The notes under the pieces were generated by a model. That model was not told where the DNA came from, did no database searches, and saw only the letters and a program-made list of their open reading frames with translations. A DNA stretch of 29,697 nucleotides from a virus. Shown one piece after another: positions 6,336 to 13,409 of this stretch. Position 1 is the stretch's first letter, and every line of letters starts with the position of its first letter. The stretch is from positions 1 to 29,697 of IMG/VR virus record IMGVR_UViG_3300034072_002202. The stretch is one strand, 5' to 3'. A program made the translations under genes and the position numbers.

Positions 6336-6801
6336 AGGAGCTTATCTGCTTTCGGACCACGGCGGCGAGCCTGTAGGCGTTATATGCGAGGAATGCGAGC
6401 TCCTGAAATTCATAAGCTCGGGCGAGCTCATGATTGAGTTTGGCGACCTATCGATGCCGACGATGCTGCGGCGCATTTCTCAAGAGGTGATCAAATGCGC
6501 GAAGCCAATGGAGGGCTATTCCGGCCGATGCATGCTTCATTACCACGCGCGATCCGGCAGCCAGATCGAGGCATTGAAACAAGCGAAGCCGCCGGCCGTT
6601 AGAGTAAAGGAAATTCGAAACTGGGAGATTGTCGTTGCCAAGTGCAACTACTGCGGCCACGTTTCAAATATCCCGCATTGGCAACTGAACCGCGCGGCGA
6701 AGACGGACACTACGGTGGACGAAATTGCCAAGCGACTGAAATGCAAACGATGCAGCGTAAAGGGTGACGTGAAAATCACCATAGCCAAGATGCCGAGGTG
6801 A
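6325..6801 (+). CDS. Zinc-ribbon hypothetical protein
   Basis: 158 residues from the ATG at 6325. A CEEC pair lies near residue 20. A four-Cys ribbon is clear in the C-terminal half: CNYCGH (about 108-113) paired with CKRC (about 144-147). The region between the two halves includes IPHWQL and a helix. The layout suggests a zinc-binding nucleic-acid or protein-interaction module. The ribosome site is weak and overlaps the gene before. No specific family is recognised. Confidence 0.65.
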   Translation: MPGEGAYLLSDHGGEPVGVICEECELLKFISSGELMIEFGDLSMPTMLRRISQEVIKCAKPMEGYSGRCMLHYHARSGSQIEALKQAKPPAVRVKEIRNWEIVVAKCNYCGHVSNIPHWQLNRAAKTDTTVDEIAKRLKCKRCSVKGDVKITIAKMPR

Positions 6802-6803
6802 GC

Positions 6804-6968
6804 ATGAGCGACCAGACCAACAAGGCCGGCGACGGCATCCACGAGAATCACTGGTGCGAGCATCCGGGCTGTCGTAAATGGGGAGGCTTCGGCTTTAGCC
6901 GAAACAAGGTTGAAAAGTCATCCTGGCATTGCTGGGAGCATTATCCATTCAAGGAGTGGCCCCGATGA
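6804..6968 (+). CDS. Small Cys/His-rich protein
   Basis: 54 residues, ATG 3 nt after the previous stop; its TGA overlaps the next ATG as ATGA. The pattern HWCEHPGCRKWGGFGFSR ... WHCWEHY is a recurring rhizobial small-protein type with two Cys-His clusters, so one bound zinc is likely. The coupling on both sides supports translation. Function unknown. Confidence 0.65.
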   Translation: MSDQTNKAGDGIHENHWCEHPGCRKWGGFGFSRNKVEKSSWHCWEHYPFKEWPR

Positions 6969-7183
6969 TCACCCGCATCACTCGACAGAAAGACGCAAAA
7001 CAGCGGCTGTCGATGGCTCTACGTCAACTGAATGACGCTGTCAGGGACCTCCACAAGAGCGGCCTCGACGTGGAAATCATGGAGCTGACGATGTTAACGT
7101 CGCGCGGAGATATGAAGCAGTTCGATATCCGGACGTTTAGGGCAGAAGGCGCGCCGCCGGATTTGAAGGTGGTAGGAGACTGA
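6965..7183 (+). CDS. Small hypothetical protein
   Basis: 72 residues. The ATG at 6965 overlaps the previous stop as ATGA, with AGGAG 13 nt upstream. The first half is a basic amphipathic helix (RQKDAKQRLSMALRQLNDAVRDLHKSG), the second a short beta segment (FDIRTFRAEG). No motif is recognised. It is the last gene of the rightward run; a strong terminator follows about 90 nt later. Confidence 0.6.
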   Translation: MITRITRQKDAKQRLSMALRQLNDAVRDLHKSGLDVEIMELTMLTSRGDMKQFDIRTFRAEGAPPDLKVVGD

Positions 7184-7273
7184 CTTCGGAACTGATGGGT
7201 GCTGCGCTGGTTGGGTAGCTGGATGGTCTTCCCCCTGTCCGCTACTCCCGCAGCCTGTACGGGCTGCACAACT

Positions 7274-7302
7274 AAACCCTCCGCGTTGGAGGGTTTCTTT
7301 TT
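7274..7302 (+). terminator. Rho-independent terminator of the 5927-7183 operon
   Basis: AAACCCTCC and GGAGGGTTT pair (9 bp) around GCGTT, followed by CTTTTT. It separates the rightward small-gene run from the leftward cargo genes that end at 7312. Its near symmetry could let it act on both. Confidence 0.88.
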
Positions 7303-7311
7303 GCAGAATTT

Positions 7312-7524
7312 CTATTTCTCGCCGTCCGGGACAATCAACCAAAACAACTGCACCAGGTCGTCCCACAAACGGCCCAGATCCTGGATCATGGCGGTGATTT
7401 CCAGATAGGCGTATACACCGGTGACGATGATAAGAACTAGTATGCAAACTAGCAGCCATGGCCATATTCTGCGTTTTCGCTTTAATCCAGCGGGTTCTTT
7501 CGTCAACTGAACACCATTTCTCAC
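7312..7524 (-). CDS. Small single-pass membrane protein
   Basis: 70 residues from the GTG at 7524, chosen over TTG 7527 because it gives a GTGA overlap with the DUF982 stop. After a basic N-terminus (LKRKRR) residues about 21-42 (WPWLLVCILVLIIVTGVYAY) form one membrane segment, and the C-terminus is amphipathic. It follows the DNA ligase and DUF982 genes in one leftward unit. No family is recognised. This block looks chromosomal or plasmid-like rather than phage-like. Confidence 0.65.
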   Translation of the reverse strand: MRNGVQLTKEPAGLKRKRRIWPWLLVCILVLIIVTGVYAYLEITAMIQDLGRLWDDLVQLFWLIVPDGEK

Positions 7525-7787
7525 CAATCTCGCGCTTCGTCGTCGGGACTGACCGACAGACCTGCCTCGTGAGCCGCTTCGACAAAAGCGAGACGCGCAT
7601 CCTCAGGTCGGTCATCCAACCCATTTTCGAGAACGGCGGAGCAGACCATCAGAGCGGTAACATACGCCTGCGCTTCTGTGCCGCCTGGCCATTTGTGAAG
7701 GAGAACCCGCGCGAGATCAGTGACAGTTTCGAGGGTTTCGAAATCACCCCAAAGGATCGTTATTGGCTCTATTCTGAATTCGCTCAT
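7521..7787 (-). CDS. DUF982 family protein
   Basis: 88 residues from the ATG at 7787. It matches the rhizobial DUF982 layout: an N-terminal ITILWGDFETLETVTD, then ARVLLHKWPGG, then CSAVLENGL and the closing ARLAFVEAAHEAGLSV. DUF982 proteins are small, found in many copies in Rhizobiales, and of unknown function. The ligase stop lies 30 nt upstream and the small membrane gene overlaps downstream, so the three probably form one transcript. Confidence 0.8.
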   Translation of the reverse strand: MSEFRIEPITILWGDFETLETVTDLARVLLHKWPGGTEAQAYVTALMVCSAVLENGLDDRPEDARLAFVEAAHEAGLSVSPDDEARDW

Positions 7788-7817
7788 GGGGCGAGGTAAC
7801 ACGAAAACCGGCGACGA

Positions 7818-8873
7818 TTAATCAAGCCGATACACATCCGCGTTATCCTGCCGCTCTCTCAACCCCTTATAGGCAGCATGGCGCAGTTTGCGATCCGGCG
7901 TCATCTGGCGGAACTCAATCTCTGCAATAAGCGTAGGTTGAACCCAAACGACCTCTCTCCGGCCGGCATAGGCAACGGGCGGCTTTTTCCTACGCCATGG
8001 AAGTTTATCCAACATCCGCCGCAGGTCGTTTGCGGCGCGCTCCTTAAAGCCCGTGCCGACGCTTCCAACATAGCGCAGCTCGTCGCCTTCATAGGCGGCC
8101 AGCAAGAGCGAGGCAAAGCCGCCGCTTGCCGACATGGACGGCTCGTAGCCTACGATCATGAACGGCTCTGACTGGACGCATTTCACCTTGATCCAGTCGC
8201 CAGTTCTACCGCTCCGGTATGGACTGTTTCGATCTTTGCCGATGATGCCTTCCAGCCCGAGGCGACAAGCATGCTCCAGCATCAAGCCGGGATCGTCGGT
8301 TTCGACTTCTTCGGATATCCGGATGGCGCCATCGAAGCCGTTCAGCATTTCTTCAAGCAGGTGCCGGCGGCTTCTATACGGCAGCTCGCGCAGATCCCGC
8401 CCGTCGAGATACAGAAGGTCAAATGCATAGAGGATGGCGTCCCCGGCCACTTTCTTGCCGCTGCGCGCGCCAACGGCACCCAGGCTATTCTGGAGCGCAT
8501 TGAAGTCAGAACGCCCTTGTTCGTCCAGGACAACCGCCTCGCCATCGATAATGAATGATGCCGGGCCAAGGGCTCGAGCCGCTTGATCGATGGCGGGAAA
8601 GCGCGCCGCCCAATCGTAGCCGCCGCGCGTCAATATCCTGACACCGTTGGTATCGGCGTGGATCGCCAGCCGGTAGCCGTCCCACTTGATTTCCCAACCC
8701 CACTTGTCGCCAGAAGGCGGCTTTTGCTTCAGTAGCGCAAGGGCGGGTTCAACGCGTGCCGGCATTGGCTCCAGTGGCAATGCCGGCTGGGCCGGATCCC
8801 GACGACGCCGCGGCCGAGAGCGGAGGGGTTCGTCGTGCCTCAGAAGAGGCTTGGAGGTTTTGGGCTTCTTCAT
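7818..8873 (-). CDS. ATP-dependent DNA ligase, LigD-type
   Basis: 351 residues. The nucleotidyltransferase motifs are all present: motif I IKWDGYR with the adenylated Lys63, motif III IIDGEAVVLD (Glu112), IIIa AFDLLYLDG (150-157), motif IV LEGIIGKD (about 207-214) and motif V WIKVK (227-231). An OB-fold C-terminus follows to IEFRQMTPDRKLRHAAYKG. The size corresponds to a stand-alone ligase module of the LigD family, without polymerase or phosphoesterase domains. The N-terminal 45 residues are basic and disordered. Such ligases serve non-homologous end joining. It is unusual cargo for a prophage and leads a three-gene leftward unit. Confidence 0.93.
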   Translation of the reverse strand: MKKPKTSKPLLRHDEPLRSRPRRRRDPAQPALPLEPMPARVEPALALLKQKPPSGDKWGWEIKWDGYRLAIHADTNGVRILTRGGYDWAARFPAIDQAARALGPASFIIDGEAVVLDEQGRSDFNALQNSLGAVGARSGKKVAGDAILYAFDLLYLDGRDLRELPYRSRRHLLEEMLNGFDGAIRISEEVETDDPGLMLEHACRLGLEGIIGKDRNSPYRSGRTGDWIKVKCVQSEPFMIVGYEPSMSASGGFASLLLAAYEGDELRYVGSVGTGFKERAANDLRRMLDKLPWRRKKPPVAYAGRREVVWVQPTLIAEIEFRQMTPDRKLRHAAYKGLRERQDNADVYRLD

Positions 8874-9243
8874 GAGGACAGCCTACCGACGAACCGTTTA
8901 CAAAATGTTCGATGGATGAGCGGTGATTCTTATTGCGAAACGGCACAGACAGATTGCCACCGATTCCCTCAGGAACCTTCCCAGCGAGACCAGACTTCCG
9001 CCGAACTGCTTGAATTTCCTAATGAGAGCTTAACGTTTTCAACAGCGCGAACGAGATTCTGTTACTTAATGGACACACCTTCTGCGCTTCGTCTCCATTC
9101 AATCACACTAAAACAGCGAATCCGGATTGCGGAATTGGGCGACTTTCTGTCTTTTGTGAATCAACGCAGGGCCAATGAGGCGGGGACAACCGGTTTCGGG
9201 GCTTCTGCGTTGGTGGATAAAAACTTTGACTGGAGGTCAACCC
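8874..9243. other. Divergent intergenic region between ligase and porin
   Basis: About 370 bp with no convincing gene. It must hold the promoters of the divergent ligase and porin genes. A GGAGG site (GACTGGAGGTC) lies 7 nt before the porin ATG. I cannot identify reliable -35/-10 boxes or repeats here. Confidence 0.5.
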
Positions 9244-10356
9244 ATGAACATCAAGAGCCTTCTGATCGGCTCCGCTGCGGCTCTCGCAGCAGTATCCGGC
9301 GCACAGGCCGCTGACGCAATCGTCGCTGCTGAGCCCGAGCCCCTGGAATACGTTCGCGTTTGCGACGCTTTCGGCACCGGCTTCTTCTACATCCCCGGCA
9401 CCGAAACCTGCCTGAAGTTCGGCGGTTACGTTCGTTTCCAGACCGACTTCGGTCGTAACGAATCCGGCTCGTCTGACTGGGATTCCTTCACCCGCGCTCA
9501 GTTCGAAGTTGACACCCGCACCGACACCGAGCTCGGCGCTCTGCGTGGCTTCATCGGCTTCCGCGGCAACGCTGACGCTGGCAGCGCCTTCGGTGACGGC
9601 AACAACGACACCGGCTCCGGTGTGCACGTCGACCAGGCGTTCATCGAAATCGGCGGCCTGAAGGCCGGTAAGTTCTACAGCTGGTGGGACGATGGCCTCT
9701 CTGGCGAAGCTGACGTTCTCTCCACGAACGCTCTCTTCAACTCGATCCGTTACACCTACGACGCAGGCTCCTTCTGGGCTGGCATCTCGGTTGACGAACT
9801 CGAAGGCACCTGGGATCAGTTCGCTACGATCACCGGTCCGGCTGTTGGCGGTGTGTTCCCGGTTTCGTATGAAGACGACAACAACGTTGGTATCGCTCTC
9901 GGCCTCGGTGCCAAGCTCGGCGCTGCTTCCCTGCAGCTCATCGGCGGCTACGACACCGACCAGGAAGAAGGCGCAATCCGCCTGATCGCTACGGCCGACC
10001 TCGGCCCGGGCACGCTCGGTCTTGCTGGTGTTTGGGCTTCCGGCGCAAACGCTTACTACGCTGAATCTGAGTGGGCAGTTGCTGCTGAATACGCCATCAA
10101 GGCAACTGATCGTCTGACGATCACCCCCGGCGCTCAGTACTTCGGCAACGTTGCTGACACCATCTCGGTTGCTGGCATCGGCTCGTCCATCATCACCAAC
10201 GACTGGTCTGACCGTGACGCATGGCAGGCAGGCGTAACGCTTGACTACAAGATCACGGAAGGTCTCTCCACGAAGATCGCCGTCAACTACTACGATGAAG
10301 ACGATCGCGACCAGGAAGAAGTCAACGGCTTCGTTCGCCTTCAGCGCTCGTTCTAA
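9244..10356 (+). CDS. Outer-membrane porin (Porin_2/RopA-Omp2b type)
   Basis: 370 residues, start at the ATG 9244 with GGAGG upstream. A signal peptide (MNIKSLLIGSAAALAAVSGAQA) precedes the mature start. The conserved Rhizobiales porin opening follows: VRVCDAFGTGFFYIPGTETC, a Cys pair, then GGYVRFQ. The C-terminus ends in FVRLQRSF with the terminal Phe typical of outer-membrane barrels. Codon use is strongly biased (CTC, GCT, GGC, TTC), as for highly expressed host genes and unlike the phage genes around it. A strong terminator follows. As prophage cargo it could change surface permeability or phage receptors. E. coli phage PA-2 carries a porin in the same way. Confidence 0.95.
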   Translation: MNIKSLLIGSAAALAAVSGAQAADAIVAAEPEPLEYVRVCDAFGTGFFYIPGTETCLKFGGYVRFQTDFGRNESGSSDWDSFTRAQFEVDTRTDTELGALRGFIGFRGNADAGSAFGDGNNDTGSGVHVDQAFIEIGGLKAGKFYSWWDDGLSGEADVLSTNALFNSIRYTYDAGSFWAGISVDELEGTWDQFATITGPAVGGVFPVSYEDDNNVGIALGLGAKLGAASLQLIGGYDTDQEEGAIRLIATADLGPGTLGLAGVWASGANAYYAESEWAVAAEYAIKATDRLTITPGAQYFGNVADTISVAGIGSSIITNDWSDRDAWQAGVTLDYKITEGLSTKIAVNYYDEDDRDQEEVNGFVRLQRSF

Positions 10357-10380
10357 TCTGATCTGATTTTTCAGTGATGG

Positions 10381-10408
10381 AAACCCCGGCAGAAATGCCG
10401 GGGTTTTT
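10381..10408 (+). terminator. Rho-independent terminator after porin
   Basis: AAACCCCGGC and GCCGGGGTTT pair (10 bp) around AGAAAT, followed by further T residues. It lies 24 nt past the porin stop. Confidence 0.93.
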
Positions 10409-10723
10409 GTTTAAAGAATTTGCGAGACAGCCACATCAAAAGATTGTATTATCGGCCTTGATGTTCTGGCGAAGATCCACAGCCGAGAGGCTTTCGCTAG
10501 TGATCCCAGTCACCCTCCTCGGCCCGGCCCTGGGTCGAGGAGGACGGGCACGTCTACCTCCCATCAAGTTAAAAATCCCGACCATCCACCTTGATTTCGC
10601 GAAAAGGTAGTGTTTGTATGTATTGGCTCCTGTGGGGGGGGCGCATACAGGCCTGCTCGCTACCTCCAGTGGTGGGCAGGCCTTTTACTTTACGCTCTAA
10701 CAGCAGCTCTTTGAAATACTGTT
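10409..10723. other. Intergenic region with two perfect inverted repeats
   Basis: No gene is supported here. At 10514-10543 CCTCCTCG and CGAGGAGG face each other around 14 nt. At 10649-10683 AGGCCTGC and GCAGGCCT face each other around 19 nt, followed on the plus strand by TTTT. A run of eight G lies at about 10633-10640. The repeats may end the leftward lysis operon, which stops at 10724, or a short plus-strand RNA. Confidence 0.5.
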
Positions 10724-11068
10724 TTACGGGTTTCGCGTCGTCCGCGGCTTCGACTGGTTTTCGACAATCCGATCGACACGCATCGTCATCTTGTCGACCG
10801 CATCCTTCACGGCTCCAATCGCTCCCATGATTTGCTCTGTCTGCTCCCGAAGACCGGACTTGGAAACGTACGTTTCAGCTACATGGAGGCGGTGCGCCGC
10901 TAGCTCTTCCCTCGCCAGAGATGCCATCGCCGAGGCCGCAGACGCCGCTGCGGATGCCTCCGTCTTTGCCACGCCGATCTTCGCATCAACGTATTTCCAC
11001 AGACCGAAGATAAAACCGAACACCAGTACAAAGAACCCGACGGCTCCCATGATCTCAGCGCCGGTCAT
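10724..11068 (-). CDS. Holin-like protein: one membrane segment plus coiled coil
   Basis: 114 residues from the ATG at 11068, which overlaps the o-spanin stop as ATGA. Residues about 6-27 (MGAVGFFVLVFGFIFGLWKYV) are one membrane span. An Ala-rich helix and a heptad-like C-terminus follow (EQIMGAIGAVKDAVDKMTMRVDRIVENQ). Small one-span coiled-coil proteins in lysis cassettes (XhlA-like) act as holins or holin partners. No sequence family is certain. It is the last gene of the lysis group. Confidence 0.65.
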   Translation of the reverse strand: MTGAEIMGAVGFFVLVFGFIFGLWKYVDAKIGVAKTEASAAASAASAMASLAREELAAHRLHVAETYVSKSGLREQTEQIMGAIGAVKDAVDKMTMRVDRIVENQSKPRTTRNP

Positions 11069-11265
11069 GGCTTCACCCCGCACAGCTTCTGCAGCTTCTC
11101 GTTTTCAGTGAGAATTTGCCGCTTCGTTTCCGGCGTCATCTGGTCATCGATAGAAGGACGCACAGGACGCGCGATGTCGCAGTAGCTACCGCTTGTCGCG
11201 CATCCACTTGCCAAGAGCGTCATCAACGCCAGCGTTATCCAGATTCCTGATTTCATTTTCGACAT
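11065..11265 (-). CDS. o-spanin-like lipoprotein (Rz1-like)
   Basis: 66 residues from ATG 11265 (a second ATG follows at 11256). The N-terminal signal ends in the lipobox LLASGC, so the mature protein is a lipid-anchored outer-membrane protein; its tail carries PVRPSI and KLCGVKP. The first 80 nt overlap the i-spanin-like gene in another frame, the nested Rz/Rz1 layout of phage spanins that fuse inner and outer membranes at lysis. The next gene overlaps by ATGA. Confidence 0.78.
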   Translation of the reverse strand: MSKMKSGIWITLALMTLLASGCATSGSYCDIARPVRPSIDDQMTPETKRQILTENEKLQKLCGVKP

Positions 11266-11425
11266 CCCCGGCCTTCTTGATGGCCTTGGCATTCGCTGCG
11301 GCCTGTTCGTCTTTCGCCGCGGAGCGCCCTGCCCTCTGGCCATACCAAAAGACGCCCGCGAGGATCGCGAGCGCCGTACCGATTGCGACTACGTACCCTT
11401 TGAGTTTCGCCCACAAGAGGATCAC
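11186..11425 (-). CDS. i-spanin-like protein (Rz-like)
   Basis: 79 residues, GTG at 11425 overlapping the lysozyme stop as GTGA. Residues about 7-29 (KLKGYVVAIGTALAILAGVFWYG) form an N-terminal membrane anchor; the rest is a charged helical domain (RSAAKDEQAAANAKAIKKAGDVENEI). With the nested lipoprotein gene this is a spanin pair. It is short compared with lambda Rz, as is common in rhizobial phages. Confidence 0.75.
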   Translation of the reverse strand: MILLWAKLKGYVVAIGTALAILAGVFWYGQRAGRSAAKDEQAAANAKAIKKAGDVENEIRNLDNAGVDDALGKWMRDKR

Positions 11426-12348
11426 ACCACCACCTCCTTGCCGCGCCAGCTATTCCAGCGGCGAGCGATGACATCGCGATTGCGATAGGCGACATAGGCA
11501 ACAGCAGCAACAGCGACACCGGCGACGATCCACCCCCAAGGAAGGCCAGCCACGAAAGCGAGCAGGCCTGAGCTGGCAGCTGAGCCAACGCCCTTCGTTA
11601 CGGCTTCCCTTGCAGCCGAGGCGTCGCGCCGAAGTTGTGCGAGTGTAGCAGGACCAATGATGCCGTCGGCGATCAGGTGCGGGTGGGCCTTCTGGTAGGC
11701 AATCACCGCGGCCTTGGTCTTCTCGCCCATCCATCCGTCGATCGCGCCGGGATTGAGGCCAGCCGCCGTCAGCAGCTCCTGCGCTTCTTTAACAACAGGA
11801 TCAGGTTGGGCGGGCGGCTCAGCGGTCGCCTCCTTAGTAGCGCTCGCTACGCCGGTGTATATGCCCTTCTCGAAGAGCAGAGCCTCTTCCTTGCGGCGCC
11901 GCACGAGGCCCGGCAGTTTCTTGCCTTTGGCCGTGTTGTAATTGGCCGCGAGATGAGCGGCGGCCTTCTTTATCTGCCCTCTGCGCCAGTAGTCGGCCCA
12001 CGTCCAGTTCATGGCGCCAACGCCGAGATTGAACGTGACAGAAGCGGCCGCGTCGAGTTCGTGCTGCTTGCGGTCGGCGGGAGAGCCGGCAACAACAGCG
12101 GGCACGTATTCAGCGGCAAGCACGGCATCGAGGATGGCATCGCTCTGGGCGGCCGTGATTTTCGTCTTGCCTGGAACGAGCTTCGTGATGCCGATTTTGG
12201 CCAGCTCGCTGCGCACGGAATCGCTGCGCATCGTGAATCCGGTTCCGATTGTCGGCACCCCGACAGGATCGAGATAGGCGGTGAGAGGATTGCCCTCATG
12301 CAGGCGCACGAAAGCCCTCCCCTGTGTGGAGATTTTGGTGATTGGCAT
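11422..12348 (-). CDS. Endolysin: GH24 lysozyme + peptidoglycan-binding domain + C-terminal membrane anchor
   Basis: 308 residues. Residues 1-150 are a GH24 lysozyme with Glu18, Asp27 and Thr33, the same spacing as T4 lysozyme E11-D20-T26 (LHEGNPLTAYLDPVGVPTIG). About 180-240 is a PG_binding_1 domain (KEAQELLTAAGLNPGAIDG...IIGPATLAQL). About 260-290 is a hydrophobic segment (AFVAGLPWGWIVAGVAVAAVA) followed by basic residues, so the enzyme is tail-anchored in the membrane. No N-terminal SAR signal is seen. It hydrolyses murein at lysis. The start has AAGGAAA upstream. Spanin-type genes follow by overlap. Confidence 0.92.
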   Translation of the reverse strand: MPITKISTQGRAFVRLHEGNPLTAYLDPVGVPTIGTGFTMRSDSVRSELAKIGITKLVPGKTKITAAQSDAILDAVLAAEYVPAVVAGSPADRKQHELDAAASVTFNLGVGAMNWTWADYWRRGQIKKAAAHLAANYNTAKGKKLPGLVRRRKEEALLFEKGIYTGVASATKEATAEPPAQPDPVVKEAQELLTAAGLNPGAIDGWMGEKTKAAVIAYQKAHPHLIADGIIGPATLAQLRRDASAAREAVTKGVGSAASSGLLAFVAGLPWGWIVAGVAVAAVAYVAYRNRDVIARRWNSWRGKEVVV

Positions 12349-12432
12349 TGATTTTCCTTTTTAAGGGGTCGCTGGGAACATTAAGGCGGCCATGGCGTTA
12401 AAGCCGTCGCCATGTCCCCAACTCCATGGCCT

Positions 12433-12472
12433 AAAGACCCGCGCACGCATCCCCCCGCTGCGCGGGTCTTTT
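12433..12472 (+). terminator. Rho-independent terminator, plus strand
   Basis: AAAGACCCGCGCA (12433-12445) pairs with TGCGCGGGTCTTT (12459-12471) around 13 nt, followed by T. It sits in the 371-bp gap between the endolysin start and the plus-strand lipoprotein gene. No plus-strand gene precedes it closely; it may act on leftward readthrough into the endolysin gene. Confidence 0.6.
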
Positions 12473-12542
12473 GCTGCTATTGATACAGCCGAGACTTGCA
12501 GATATGGGAGAAGTGCCGCGCTCATAAACAGGCAGAGGCACG

Positions 12543-12580
12543 GAGGCCTCGGCGCTTGGCGGAGCGTCGGGCCTCTTTTT
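12543..12580 (+). terminator. Second plus-strand terminator in the same gap
   Basis: GAGGCCTCGGCGC (12543-12555) pairs with GCGTCGGGCCTC (12564-12575), with a small bulge, and TTTTT follows directly. About 100 nt of plus-strand sequence between the two terminators lacks a credible ORF, so a short non-coding RNA ending here is possible but no promoter is clear. Confidence 0.55.
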
Positions 12581-12719
12581 GTATTGTGCGTTGTGGGTGC
12601 CGAGTCTCGCTACCGGTATCAGGATCATTCACTGACGGTTCAGGTCTAGCTAAGCATTCTCGTGTTCATGGAACCTAAGTCACAGGCGTACGTTTGAATG
12701 CGTCACAGGAGGCAACATC

Positions 12720-12986
12720 ATGAAGCTTTTGACCGCAGCAATAGCGCTCCTATCAGTCGGAATTCTCAGCGGATGCGTCGATGATAGCGGATATCGCTCT
12801 GGCGGGTATTATTCGTCGGGCGTCTATTATCGCTCATATGATCGAGACAGGTATTACCGAGATTACGACCGCCGAAACTGGCGCCATCACAGAGAATGGC
12901 GCGATCGGCGGGAAGGAAGAGGTGATTATCGCTATCGCCCGCGCCTGCCGCGCGATGGTCAGTTGTATGGTCGCCGGGTTGATTGA
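12720..12986 (+). CDS. Tyr/Arg-rich lipoprotein, plus-strand cargo gene
   Basis: 88 residues with AGGAGG before the ATG. The signal peptide ends in the lipobox LLSVGILSGC (Cys19), so it is a lipoprotein. The mature part is dominated by Tyr, Arg, Asp and Gly (RSYDRDRYYRDYDRRNWRHH), a low-complexity type common among rhizobial envelope proteins. It reads against the surrounding lysis and tail genes, has its own ribosome site, and is not a known phage structural protein. It looks like a moron gene expressed from the prophage. Confidence 0.75.
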   Translation: MKLLTAAIALLSVGILSGCVDDSGYRSGGYYSSGVYYRSYDRDRYYRDYDRRNWRHHREWRDRREGRGDYRYRPRLPRDGQLYGRRVD

Positions 12987-13010
12987 CACGATACGCGCTG
13001 CTGGGCCGGT

Positions 13011-13409
13011 CTAAACAGCCGGCCAAGCGATGGGAGCGATTTCCGTAAGGAACCGCTCCACAGTTGGCTGCTCGCGCTGACCGGCCTGAACCTTTGCAAG
13101 TTCGCCGTAGGAATACCGCCAGACGTTATCGCGCCACGCGACGAAAGCCATAGCCTCAGCCGCCCATTTCGGAATTGTCGATCCGATATAGGATGCCAGC
13201 GTCACGCCGTCGCGGAACTGCCGTTCGCGTGCGGTGCTGTCGACAAGGTTCTGGATGGCGTCTTCGTAGTCGGTGATGGTGACCGGGTTGAGGAAGGCGA
13301 TGACTTCCGGATTGTCATCCGACATTTCTTCTTCGGCAATACCCGGTTGAAAATTGGAGTAAACGCCGTTGATTTTGTTATCTGCATCACGATGAACATA
13401 AACCATCAT
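13011..13409 (-). CDS. Tail-fibre assembly-type protein
   Basis: 132 residues, ATG 13409 overlapping the tail-fibre stop as ATGA. The N-terminus YVHRDADNKINGVYSNFQPG is of the type found in small proteins encoded just after tail fibres. The C-terminal half (FRDGVTLASYIGSTIPKWAAEAMAFVAWRDNVW) is the usual conserved core in rhizobial phages. A chaperone role is inferred from position and resemblance. It is the last tail gene before the cargo lipoprotein. Confidence 0.7.
   Translation of the reverse strand: MMVYVHRDADNKINGVYSNFQPGIAEEEMSDDNPEVIAFLNPVTITDYEDAIQNLVDSTARERQFRDGVTLASYIGSTIPKWAAEAMAFVAWRDNVWRYSYGELAKVQAGQREQPTVERFLTEIAPIAWPAV

Larger units (their letters stand above)
12349..12719. 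other. Gap between endolysin and lipoprotein genes
   Basis: This stretch holds the two plus-strand terminators, at 12433-12472 and 12543-12580, and the ribosome site AGGAGG of the lipoprotein gene. I see no protein gene in it. The promoter of the lipoprotein gene should lie at about 12600-12700 but is not recognisable. Confidence 0.5.

Noticed and set aside
10633-10640. Run of eight G as a phase-variable tract
   Set aside because: It is not in or directly before any gene.
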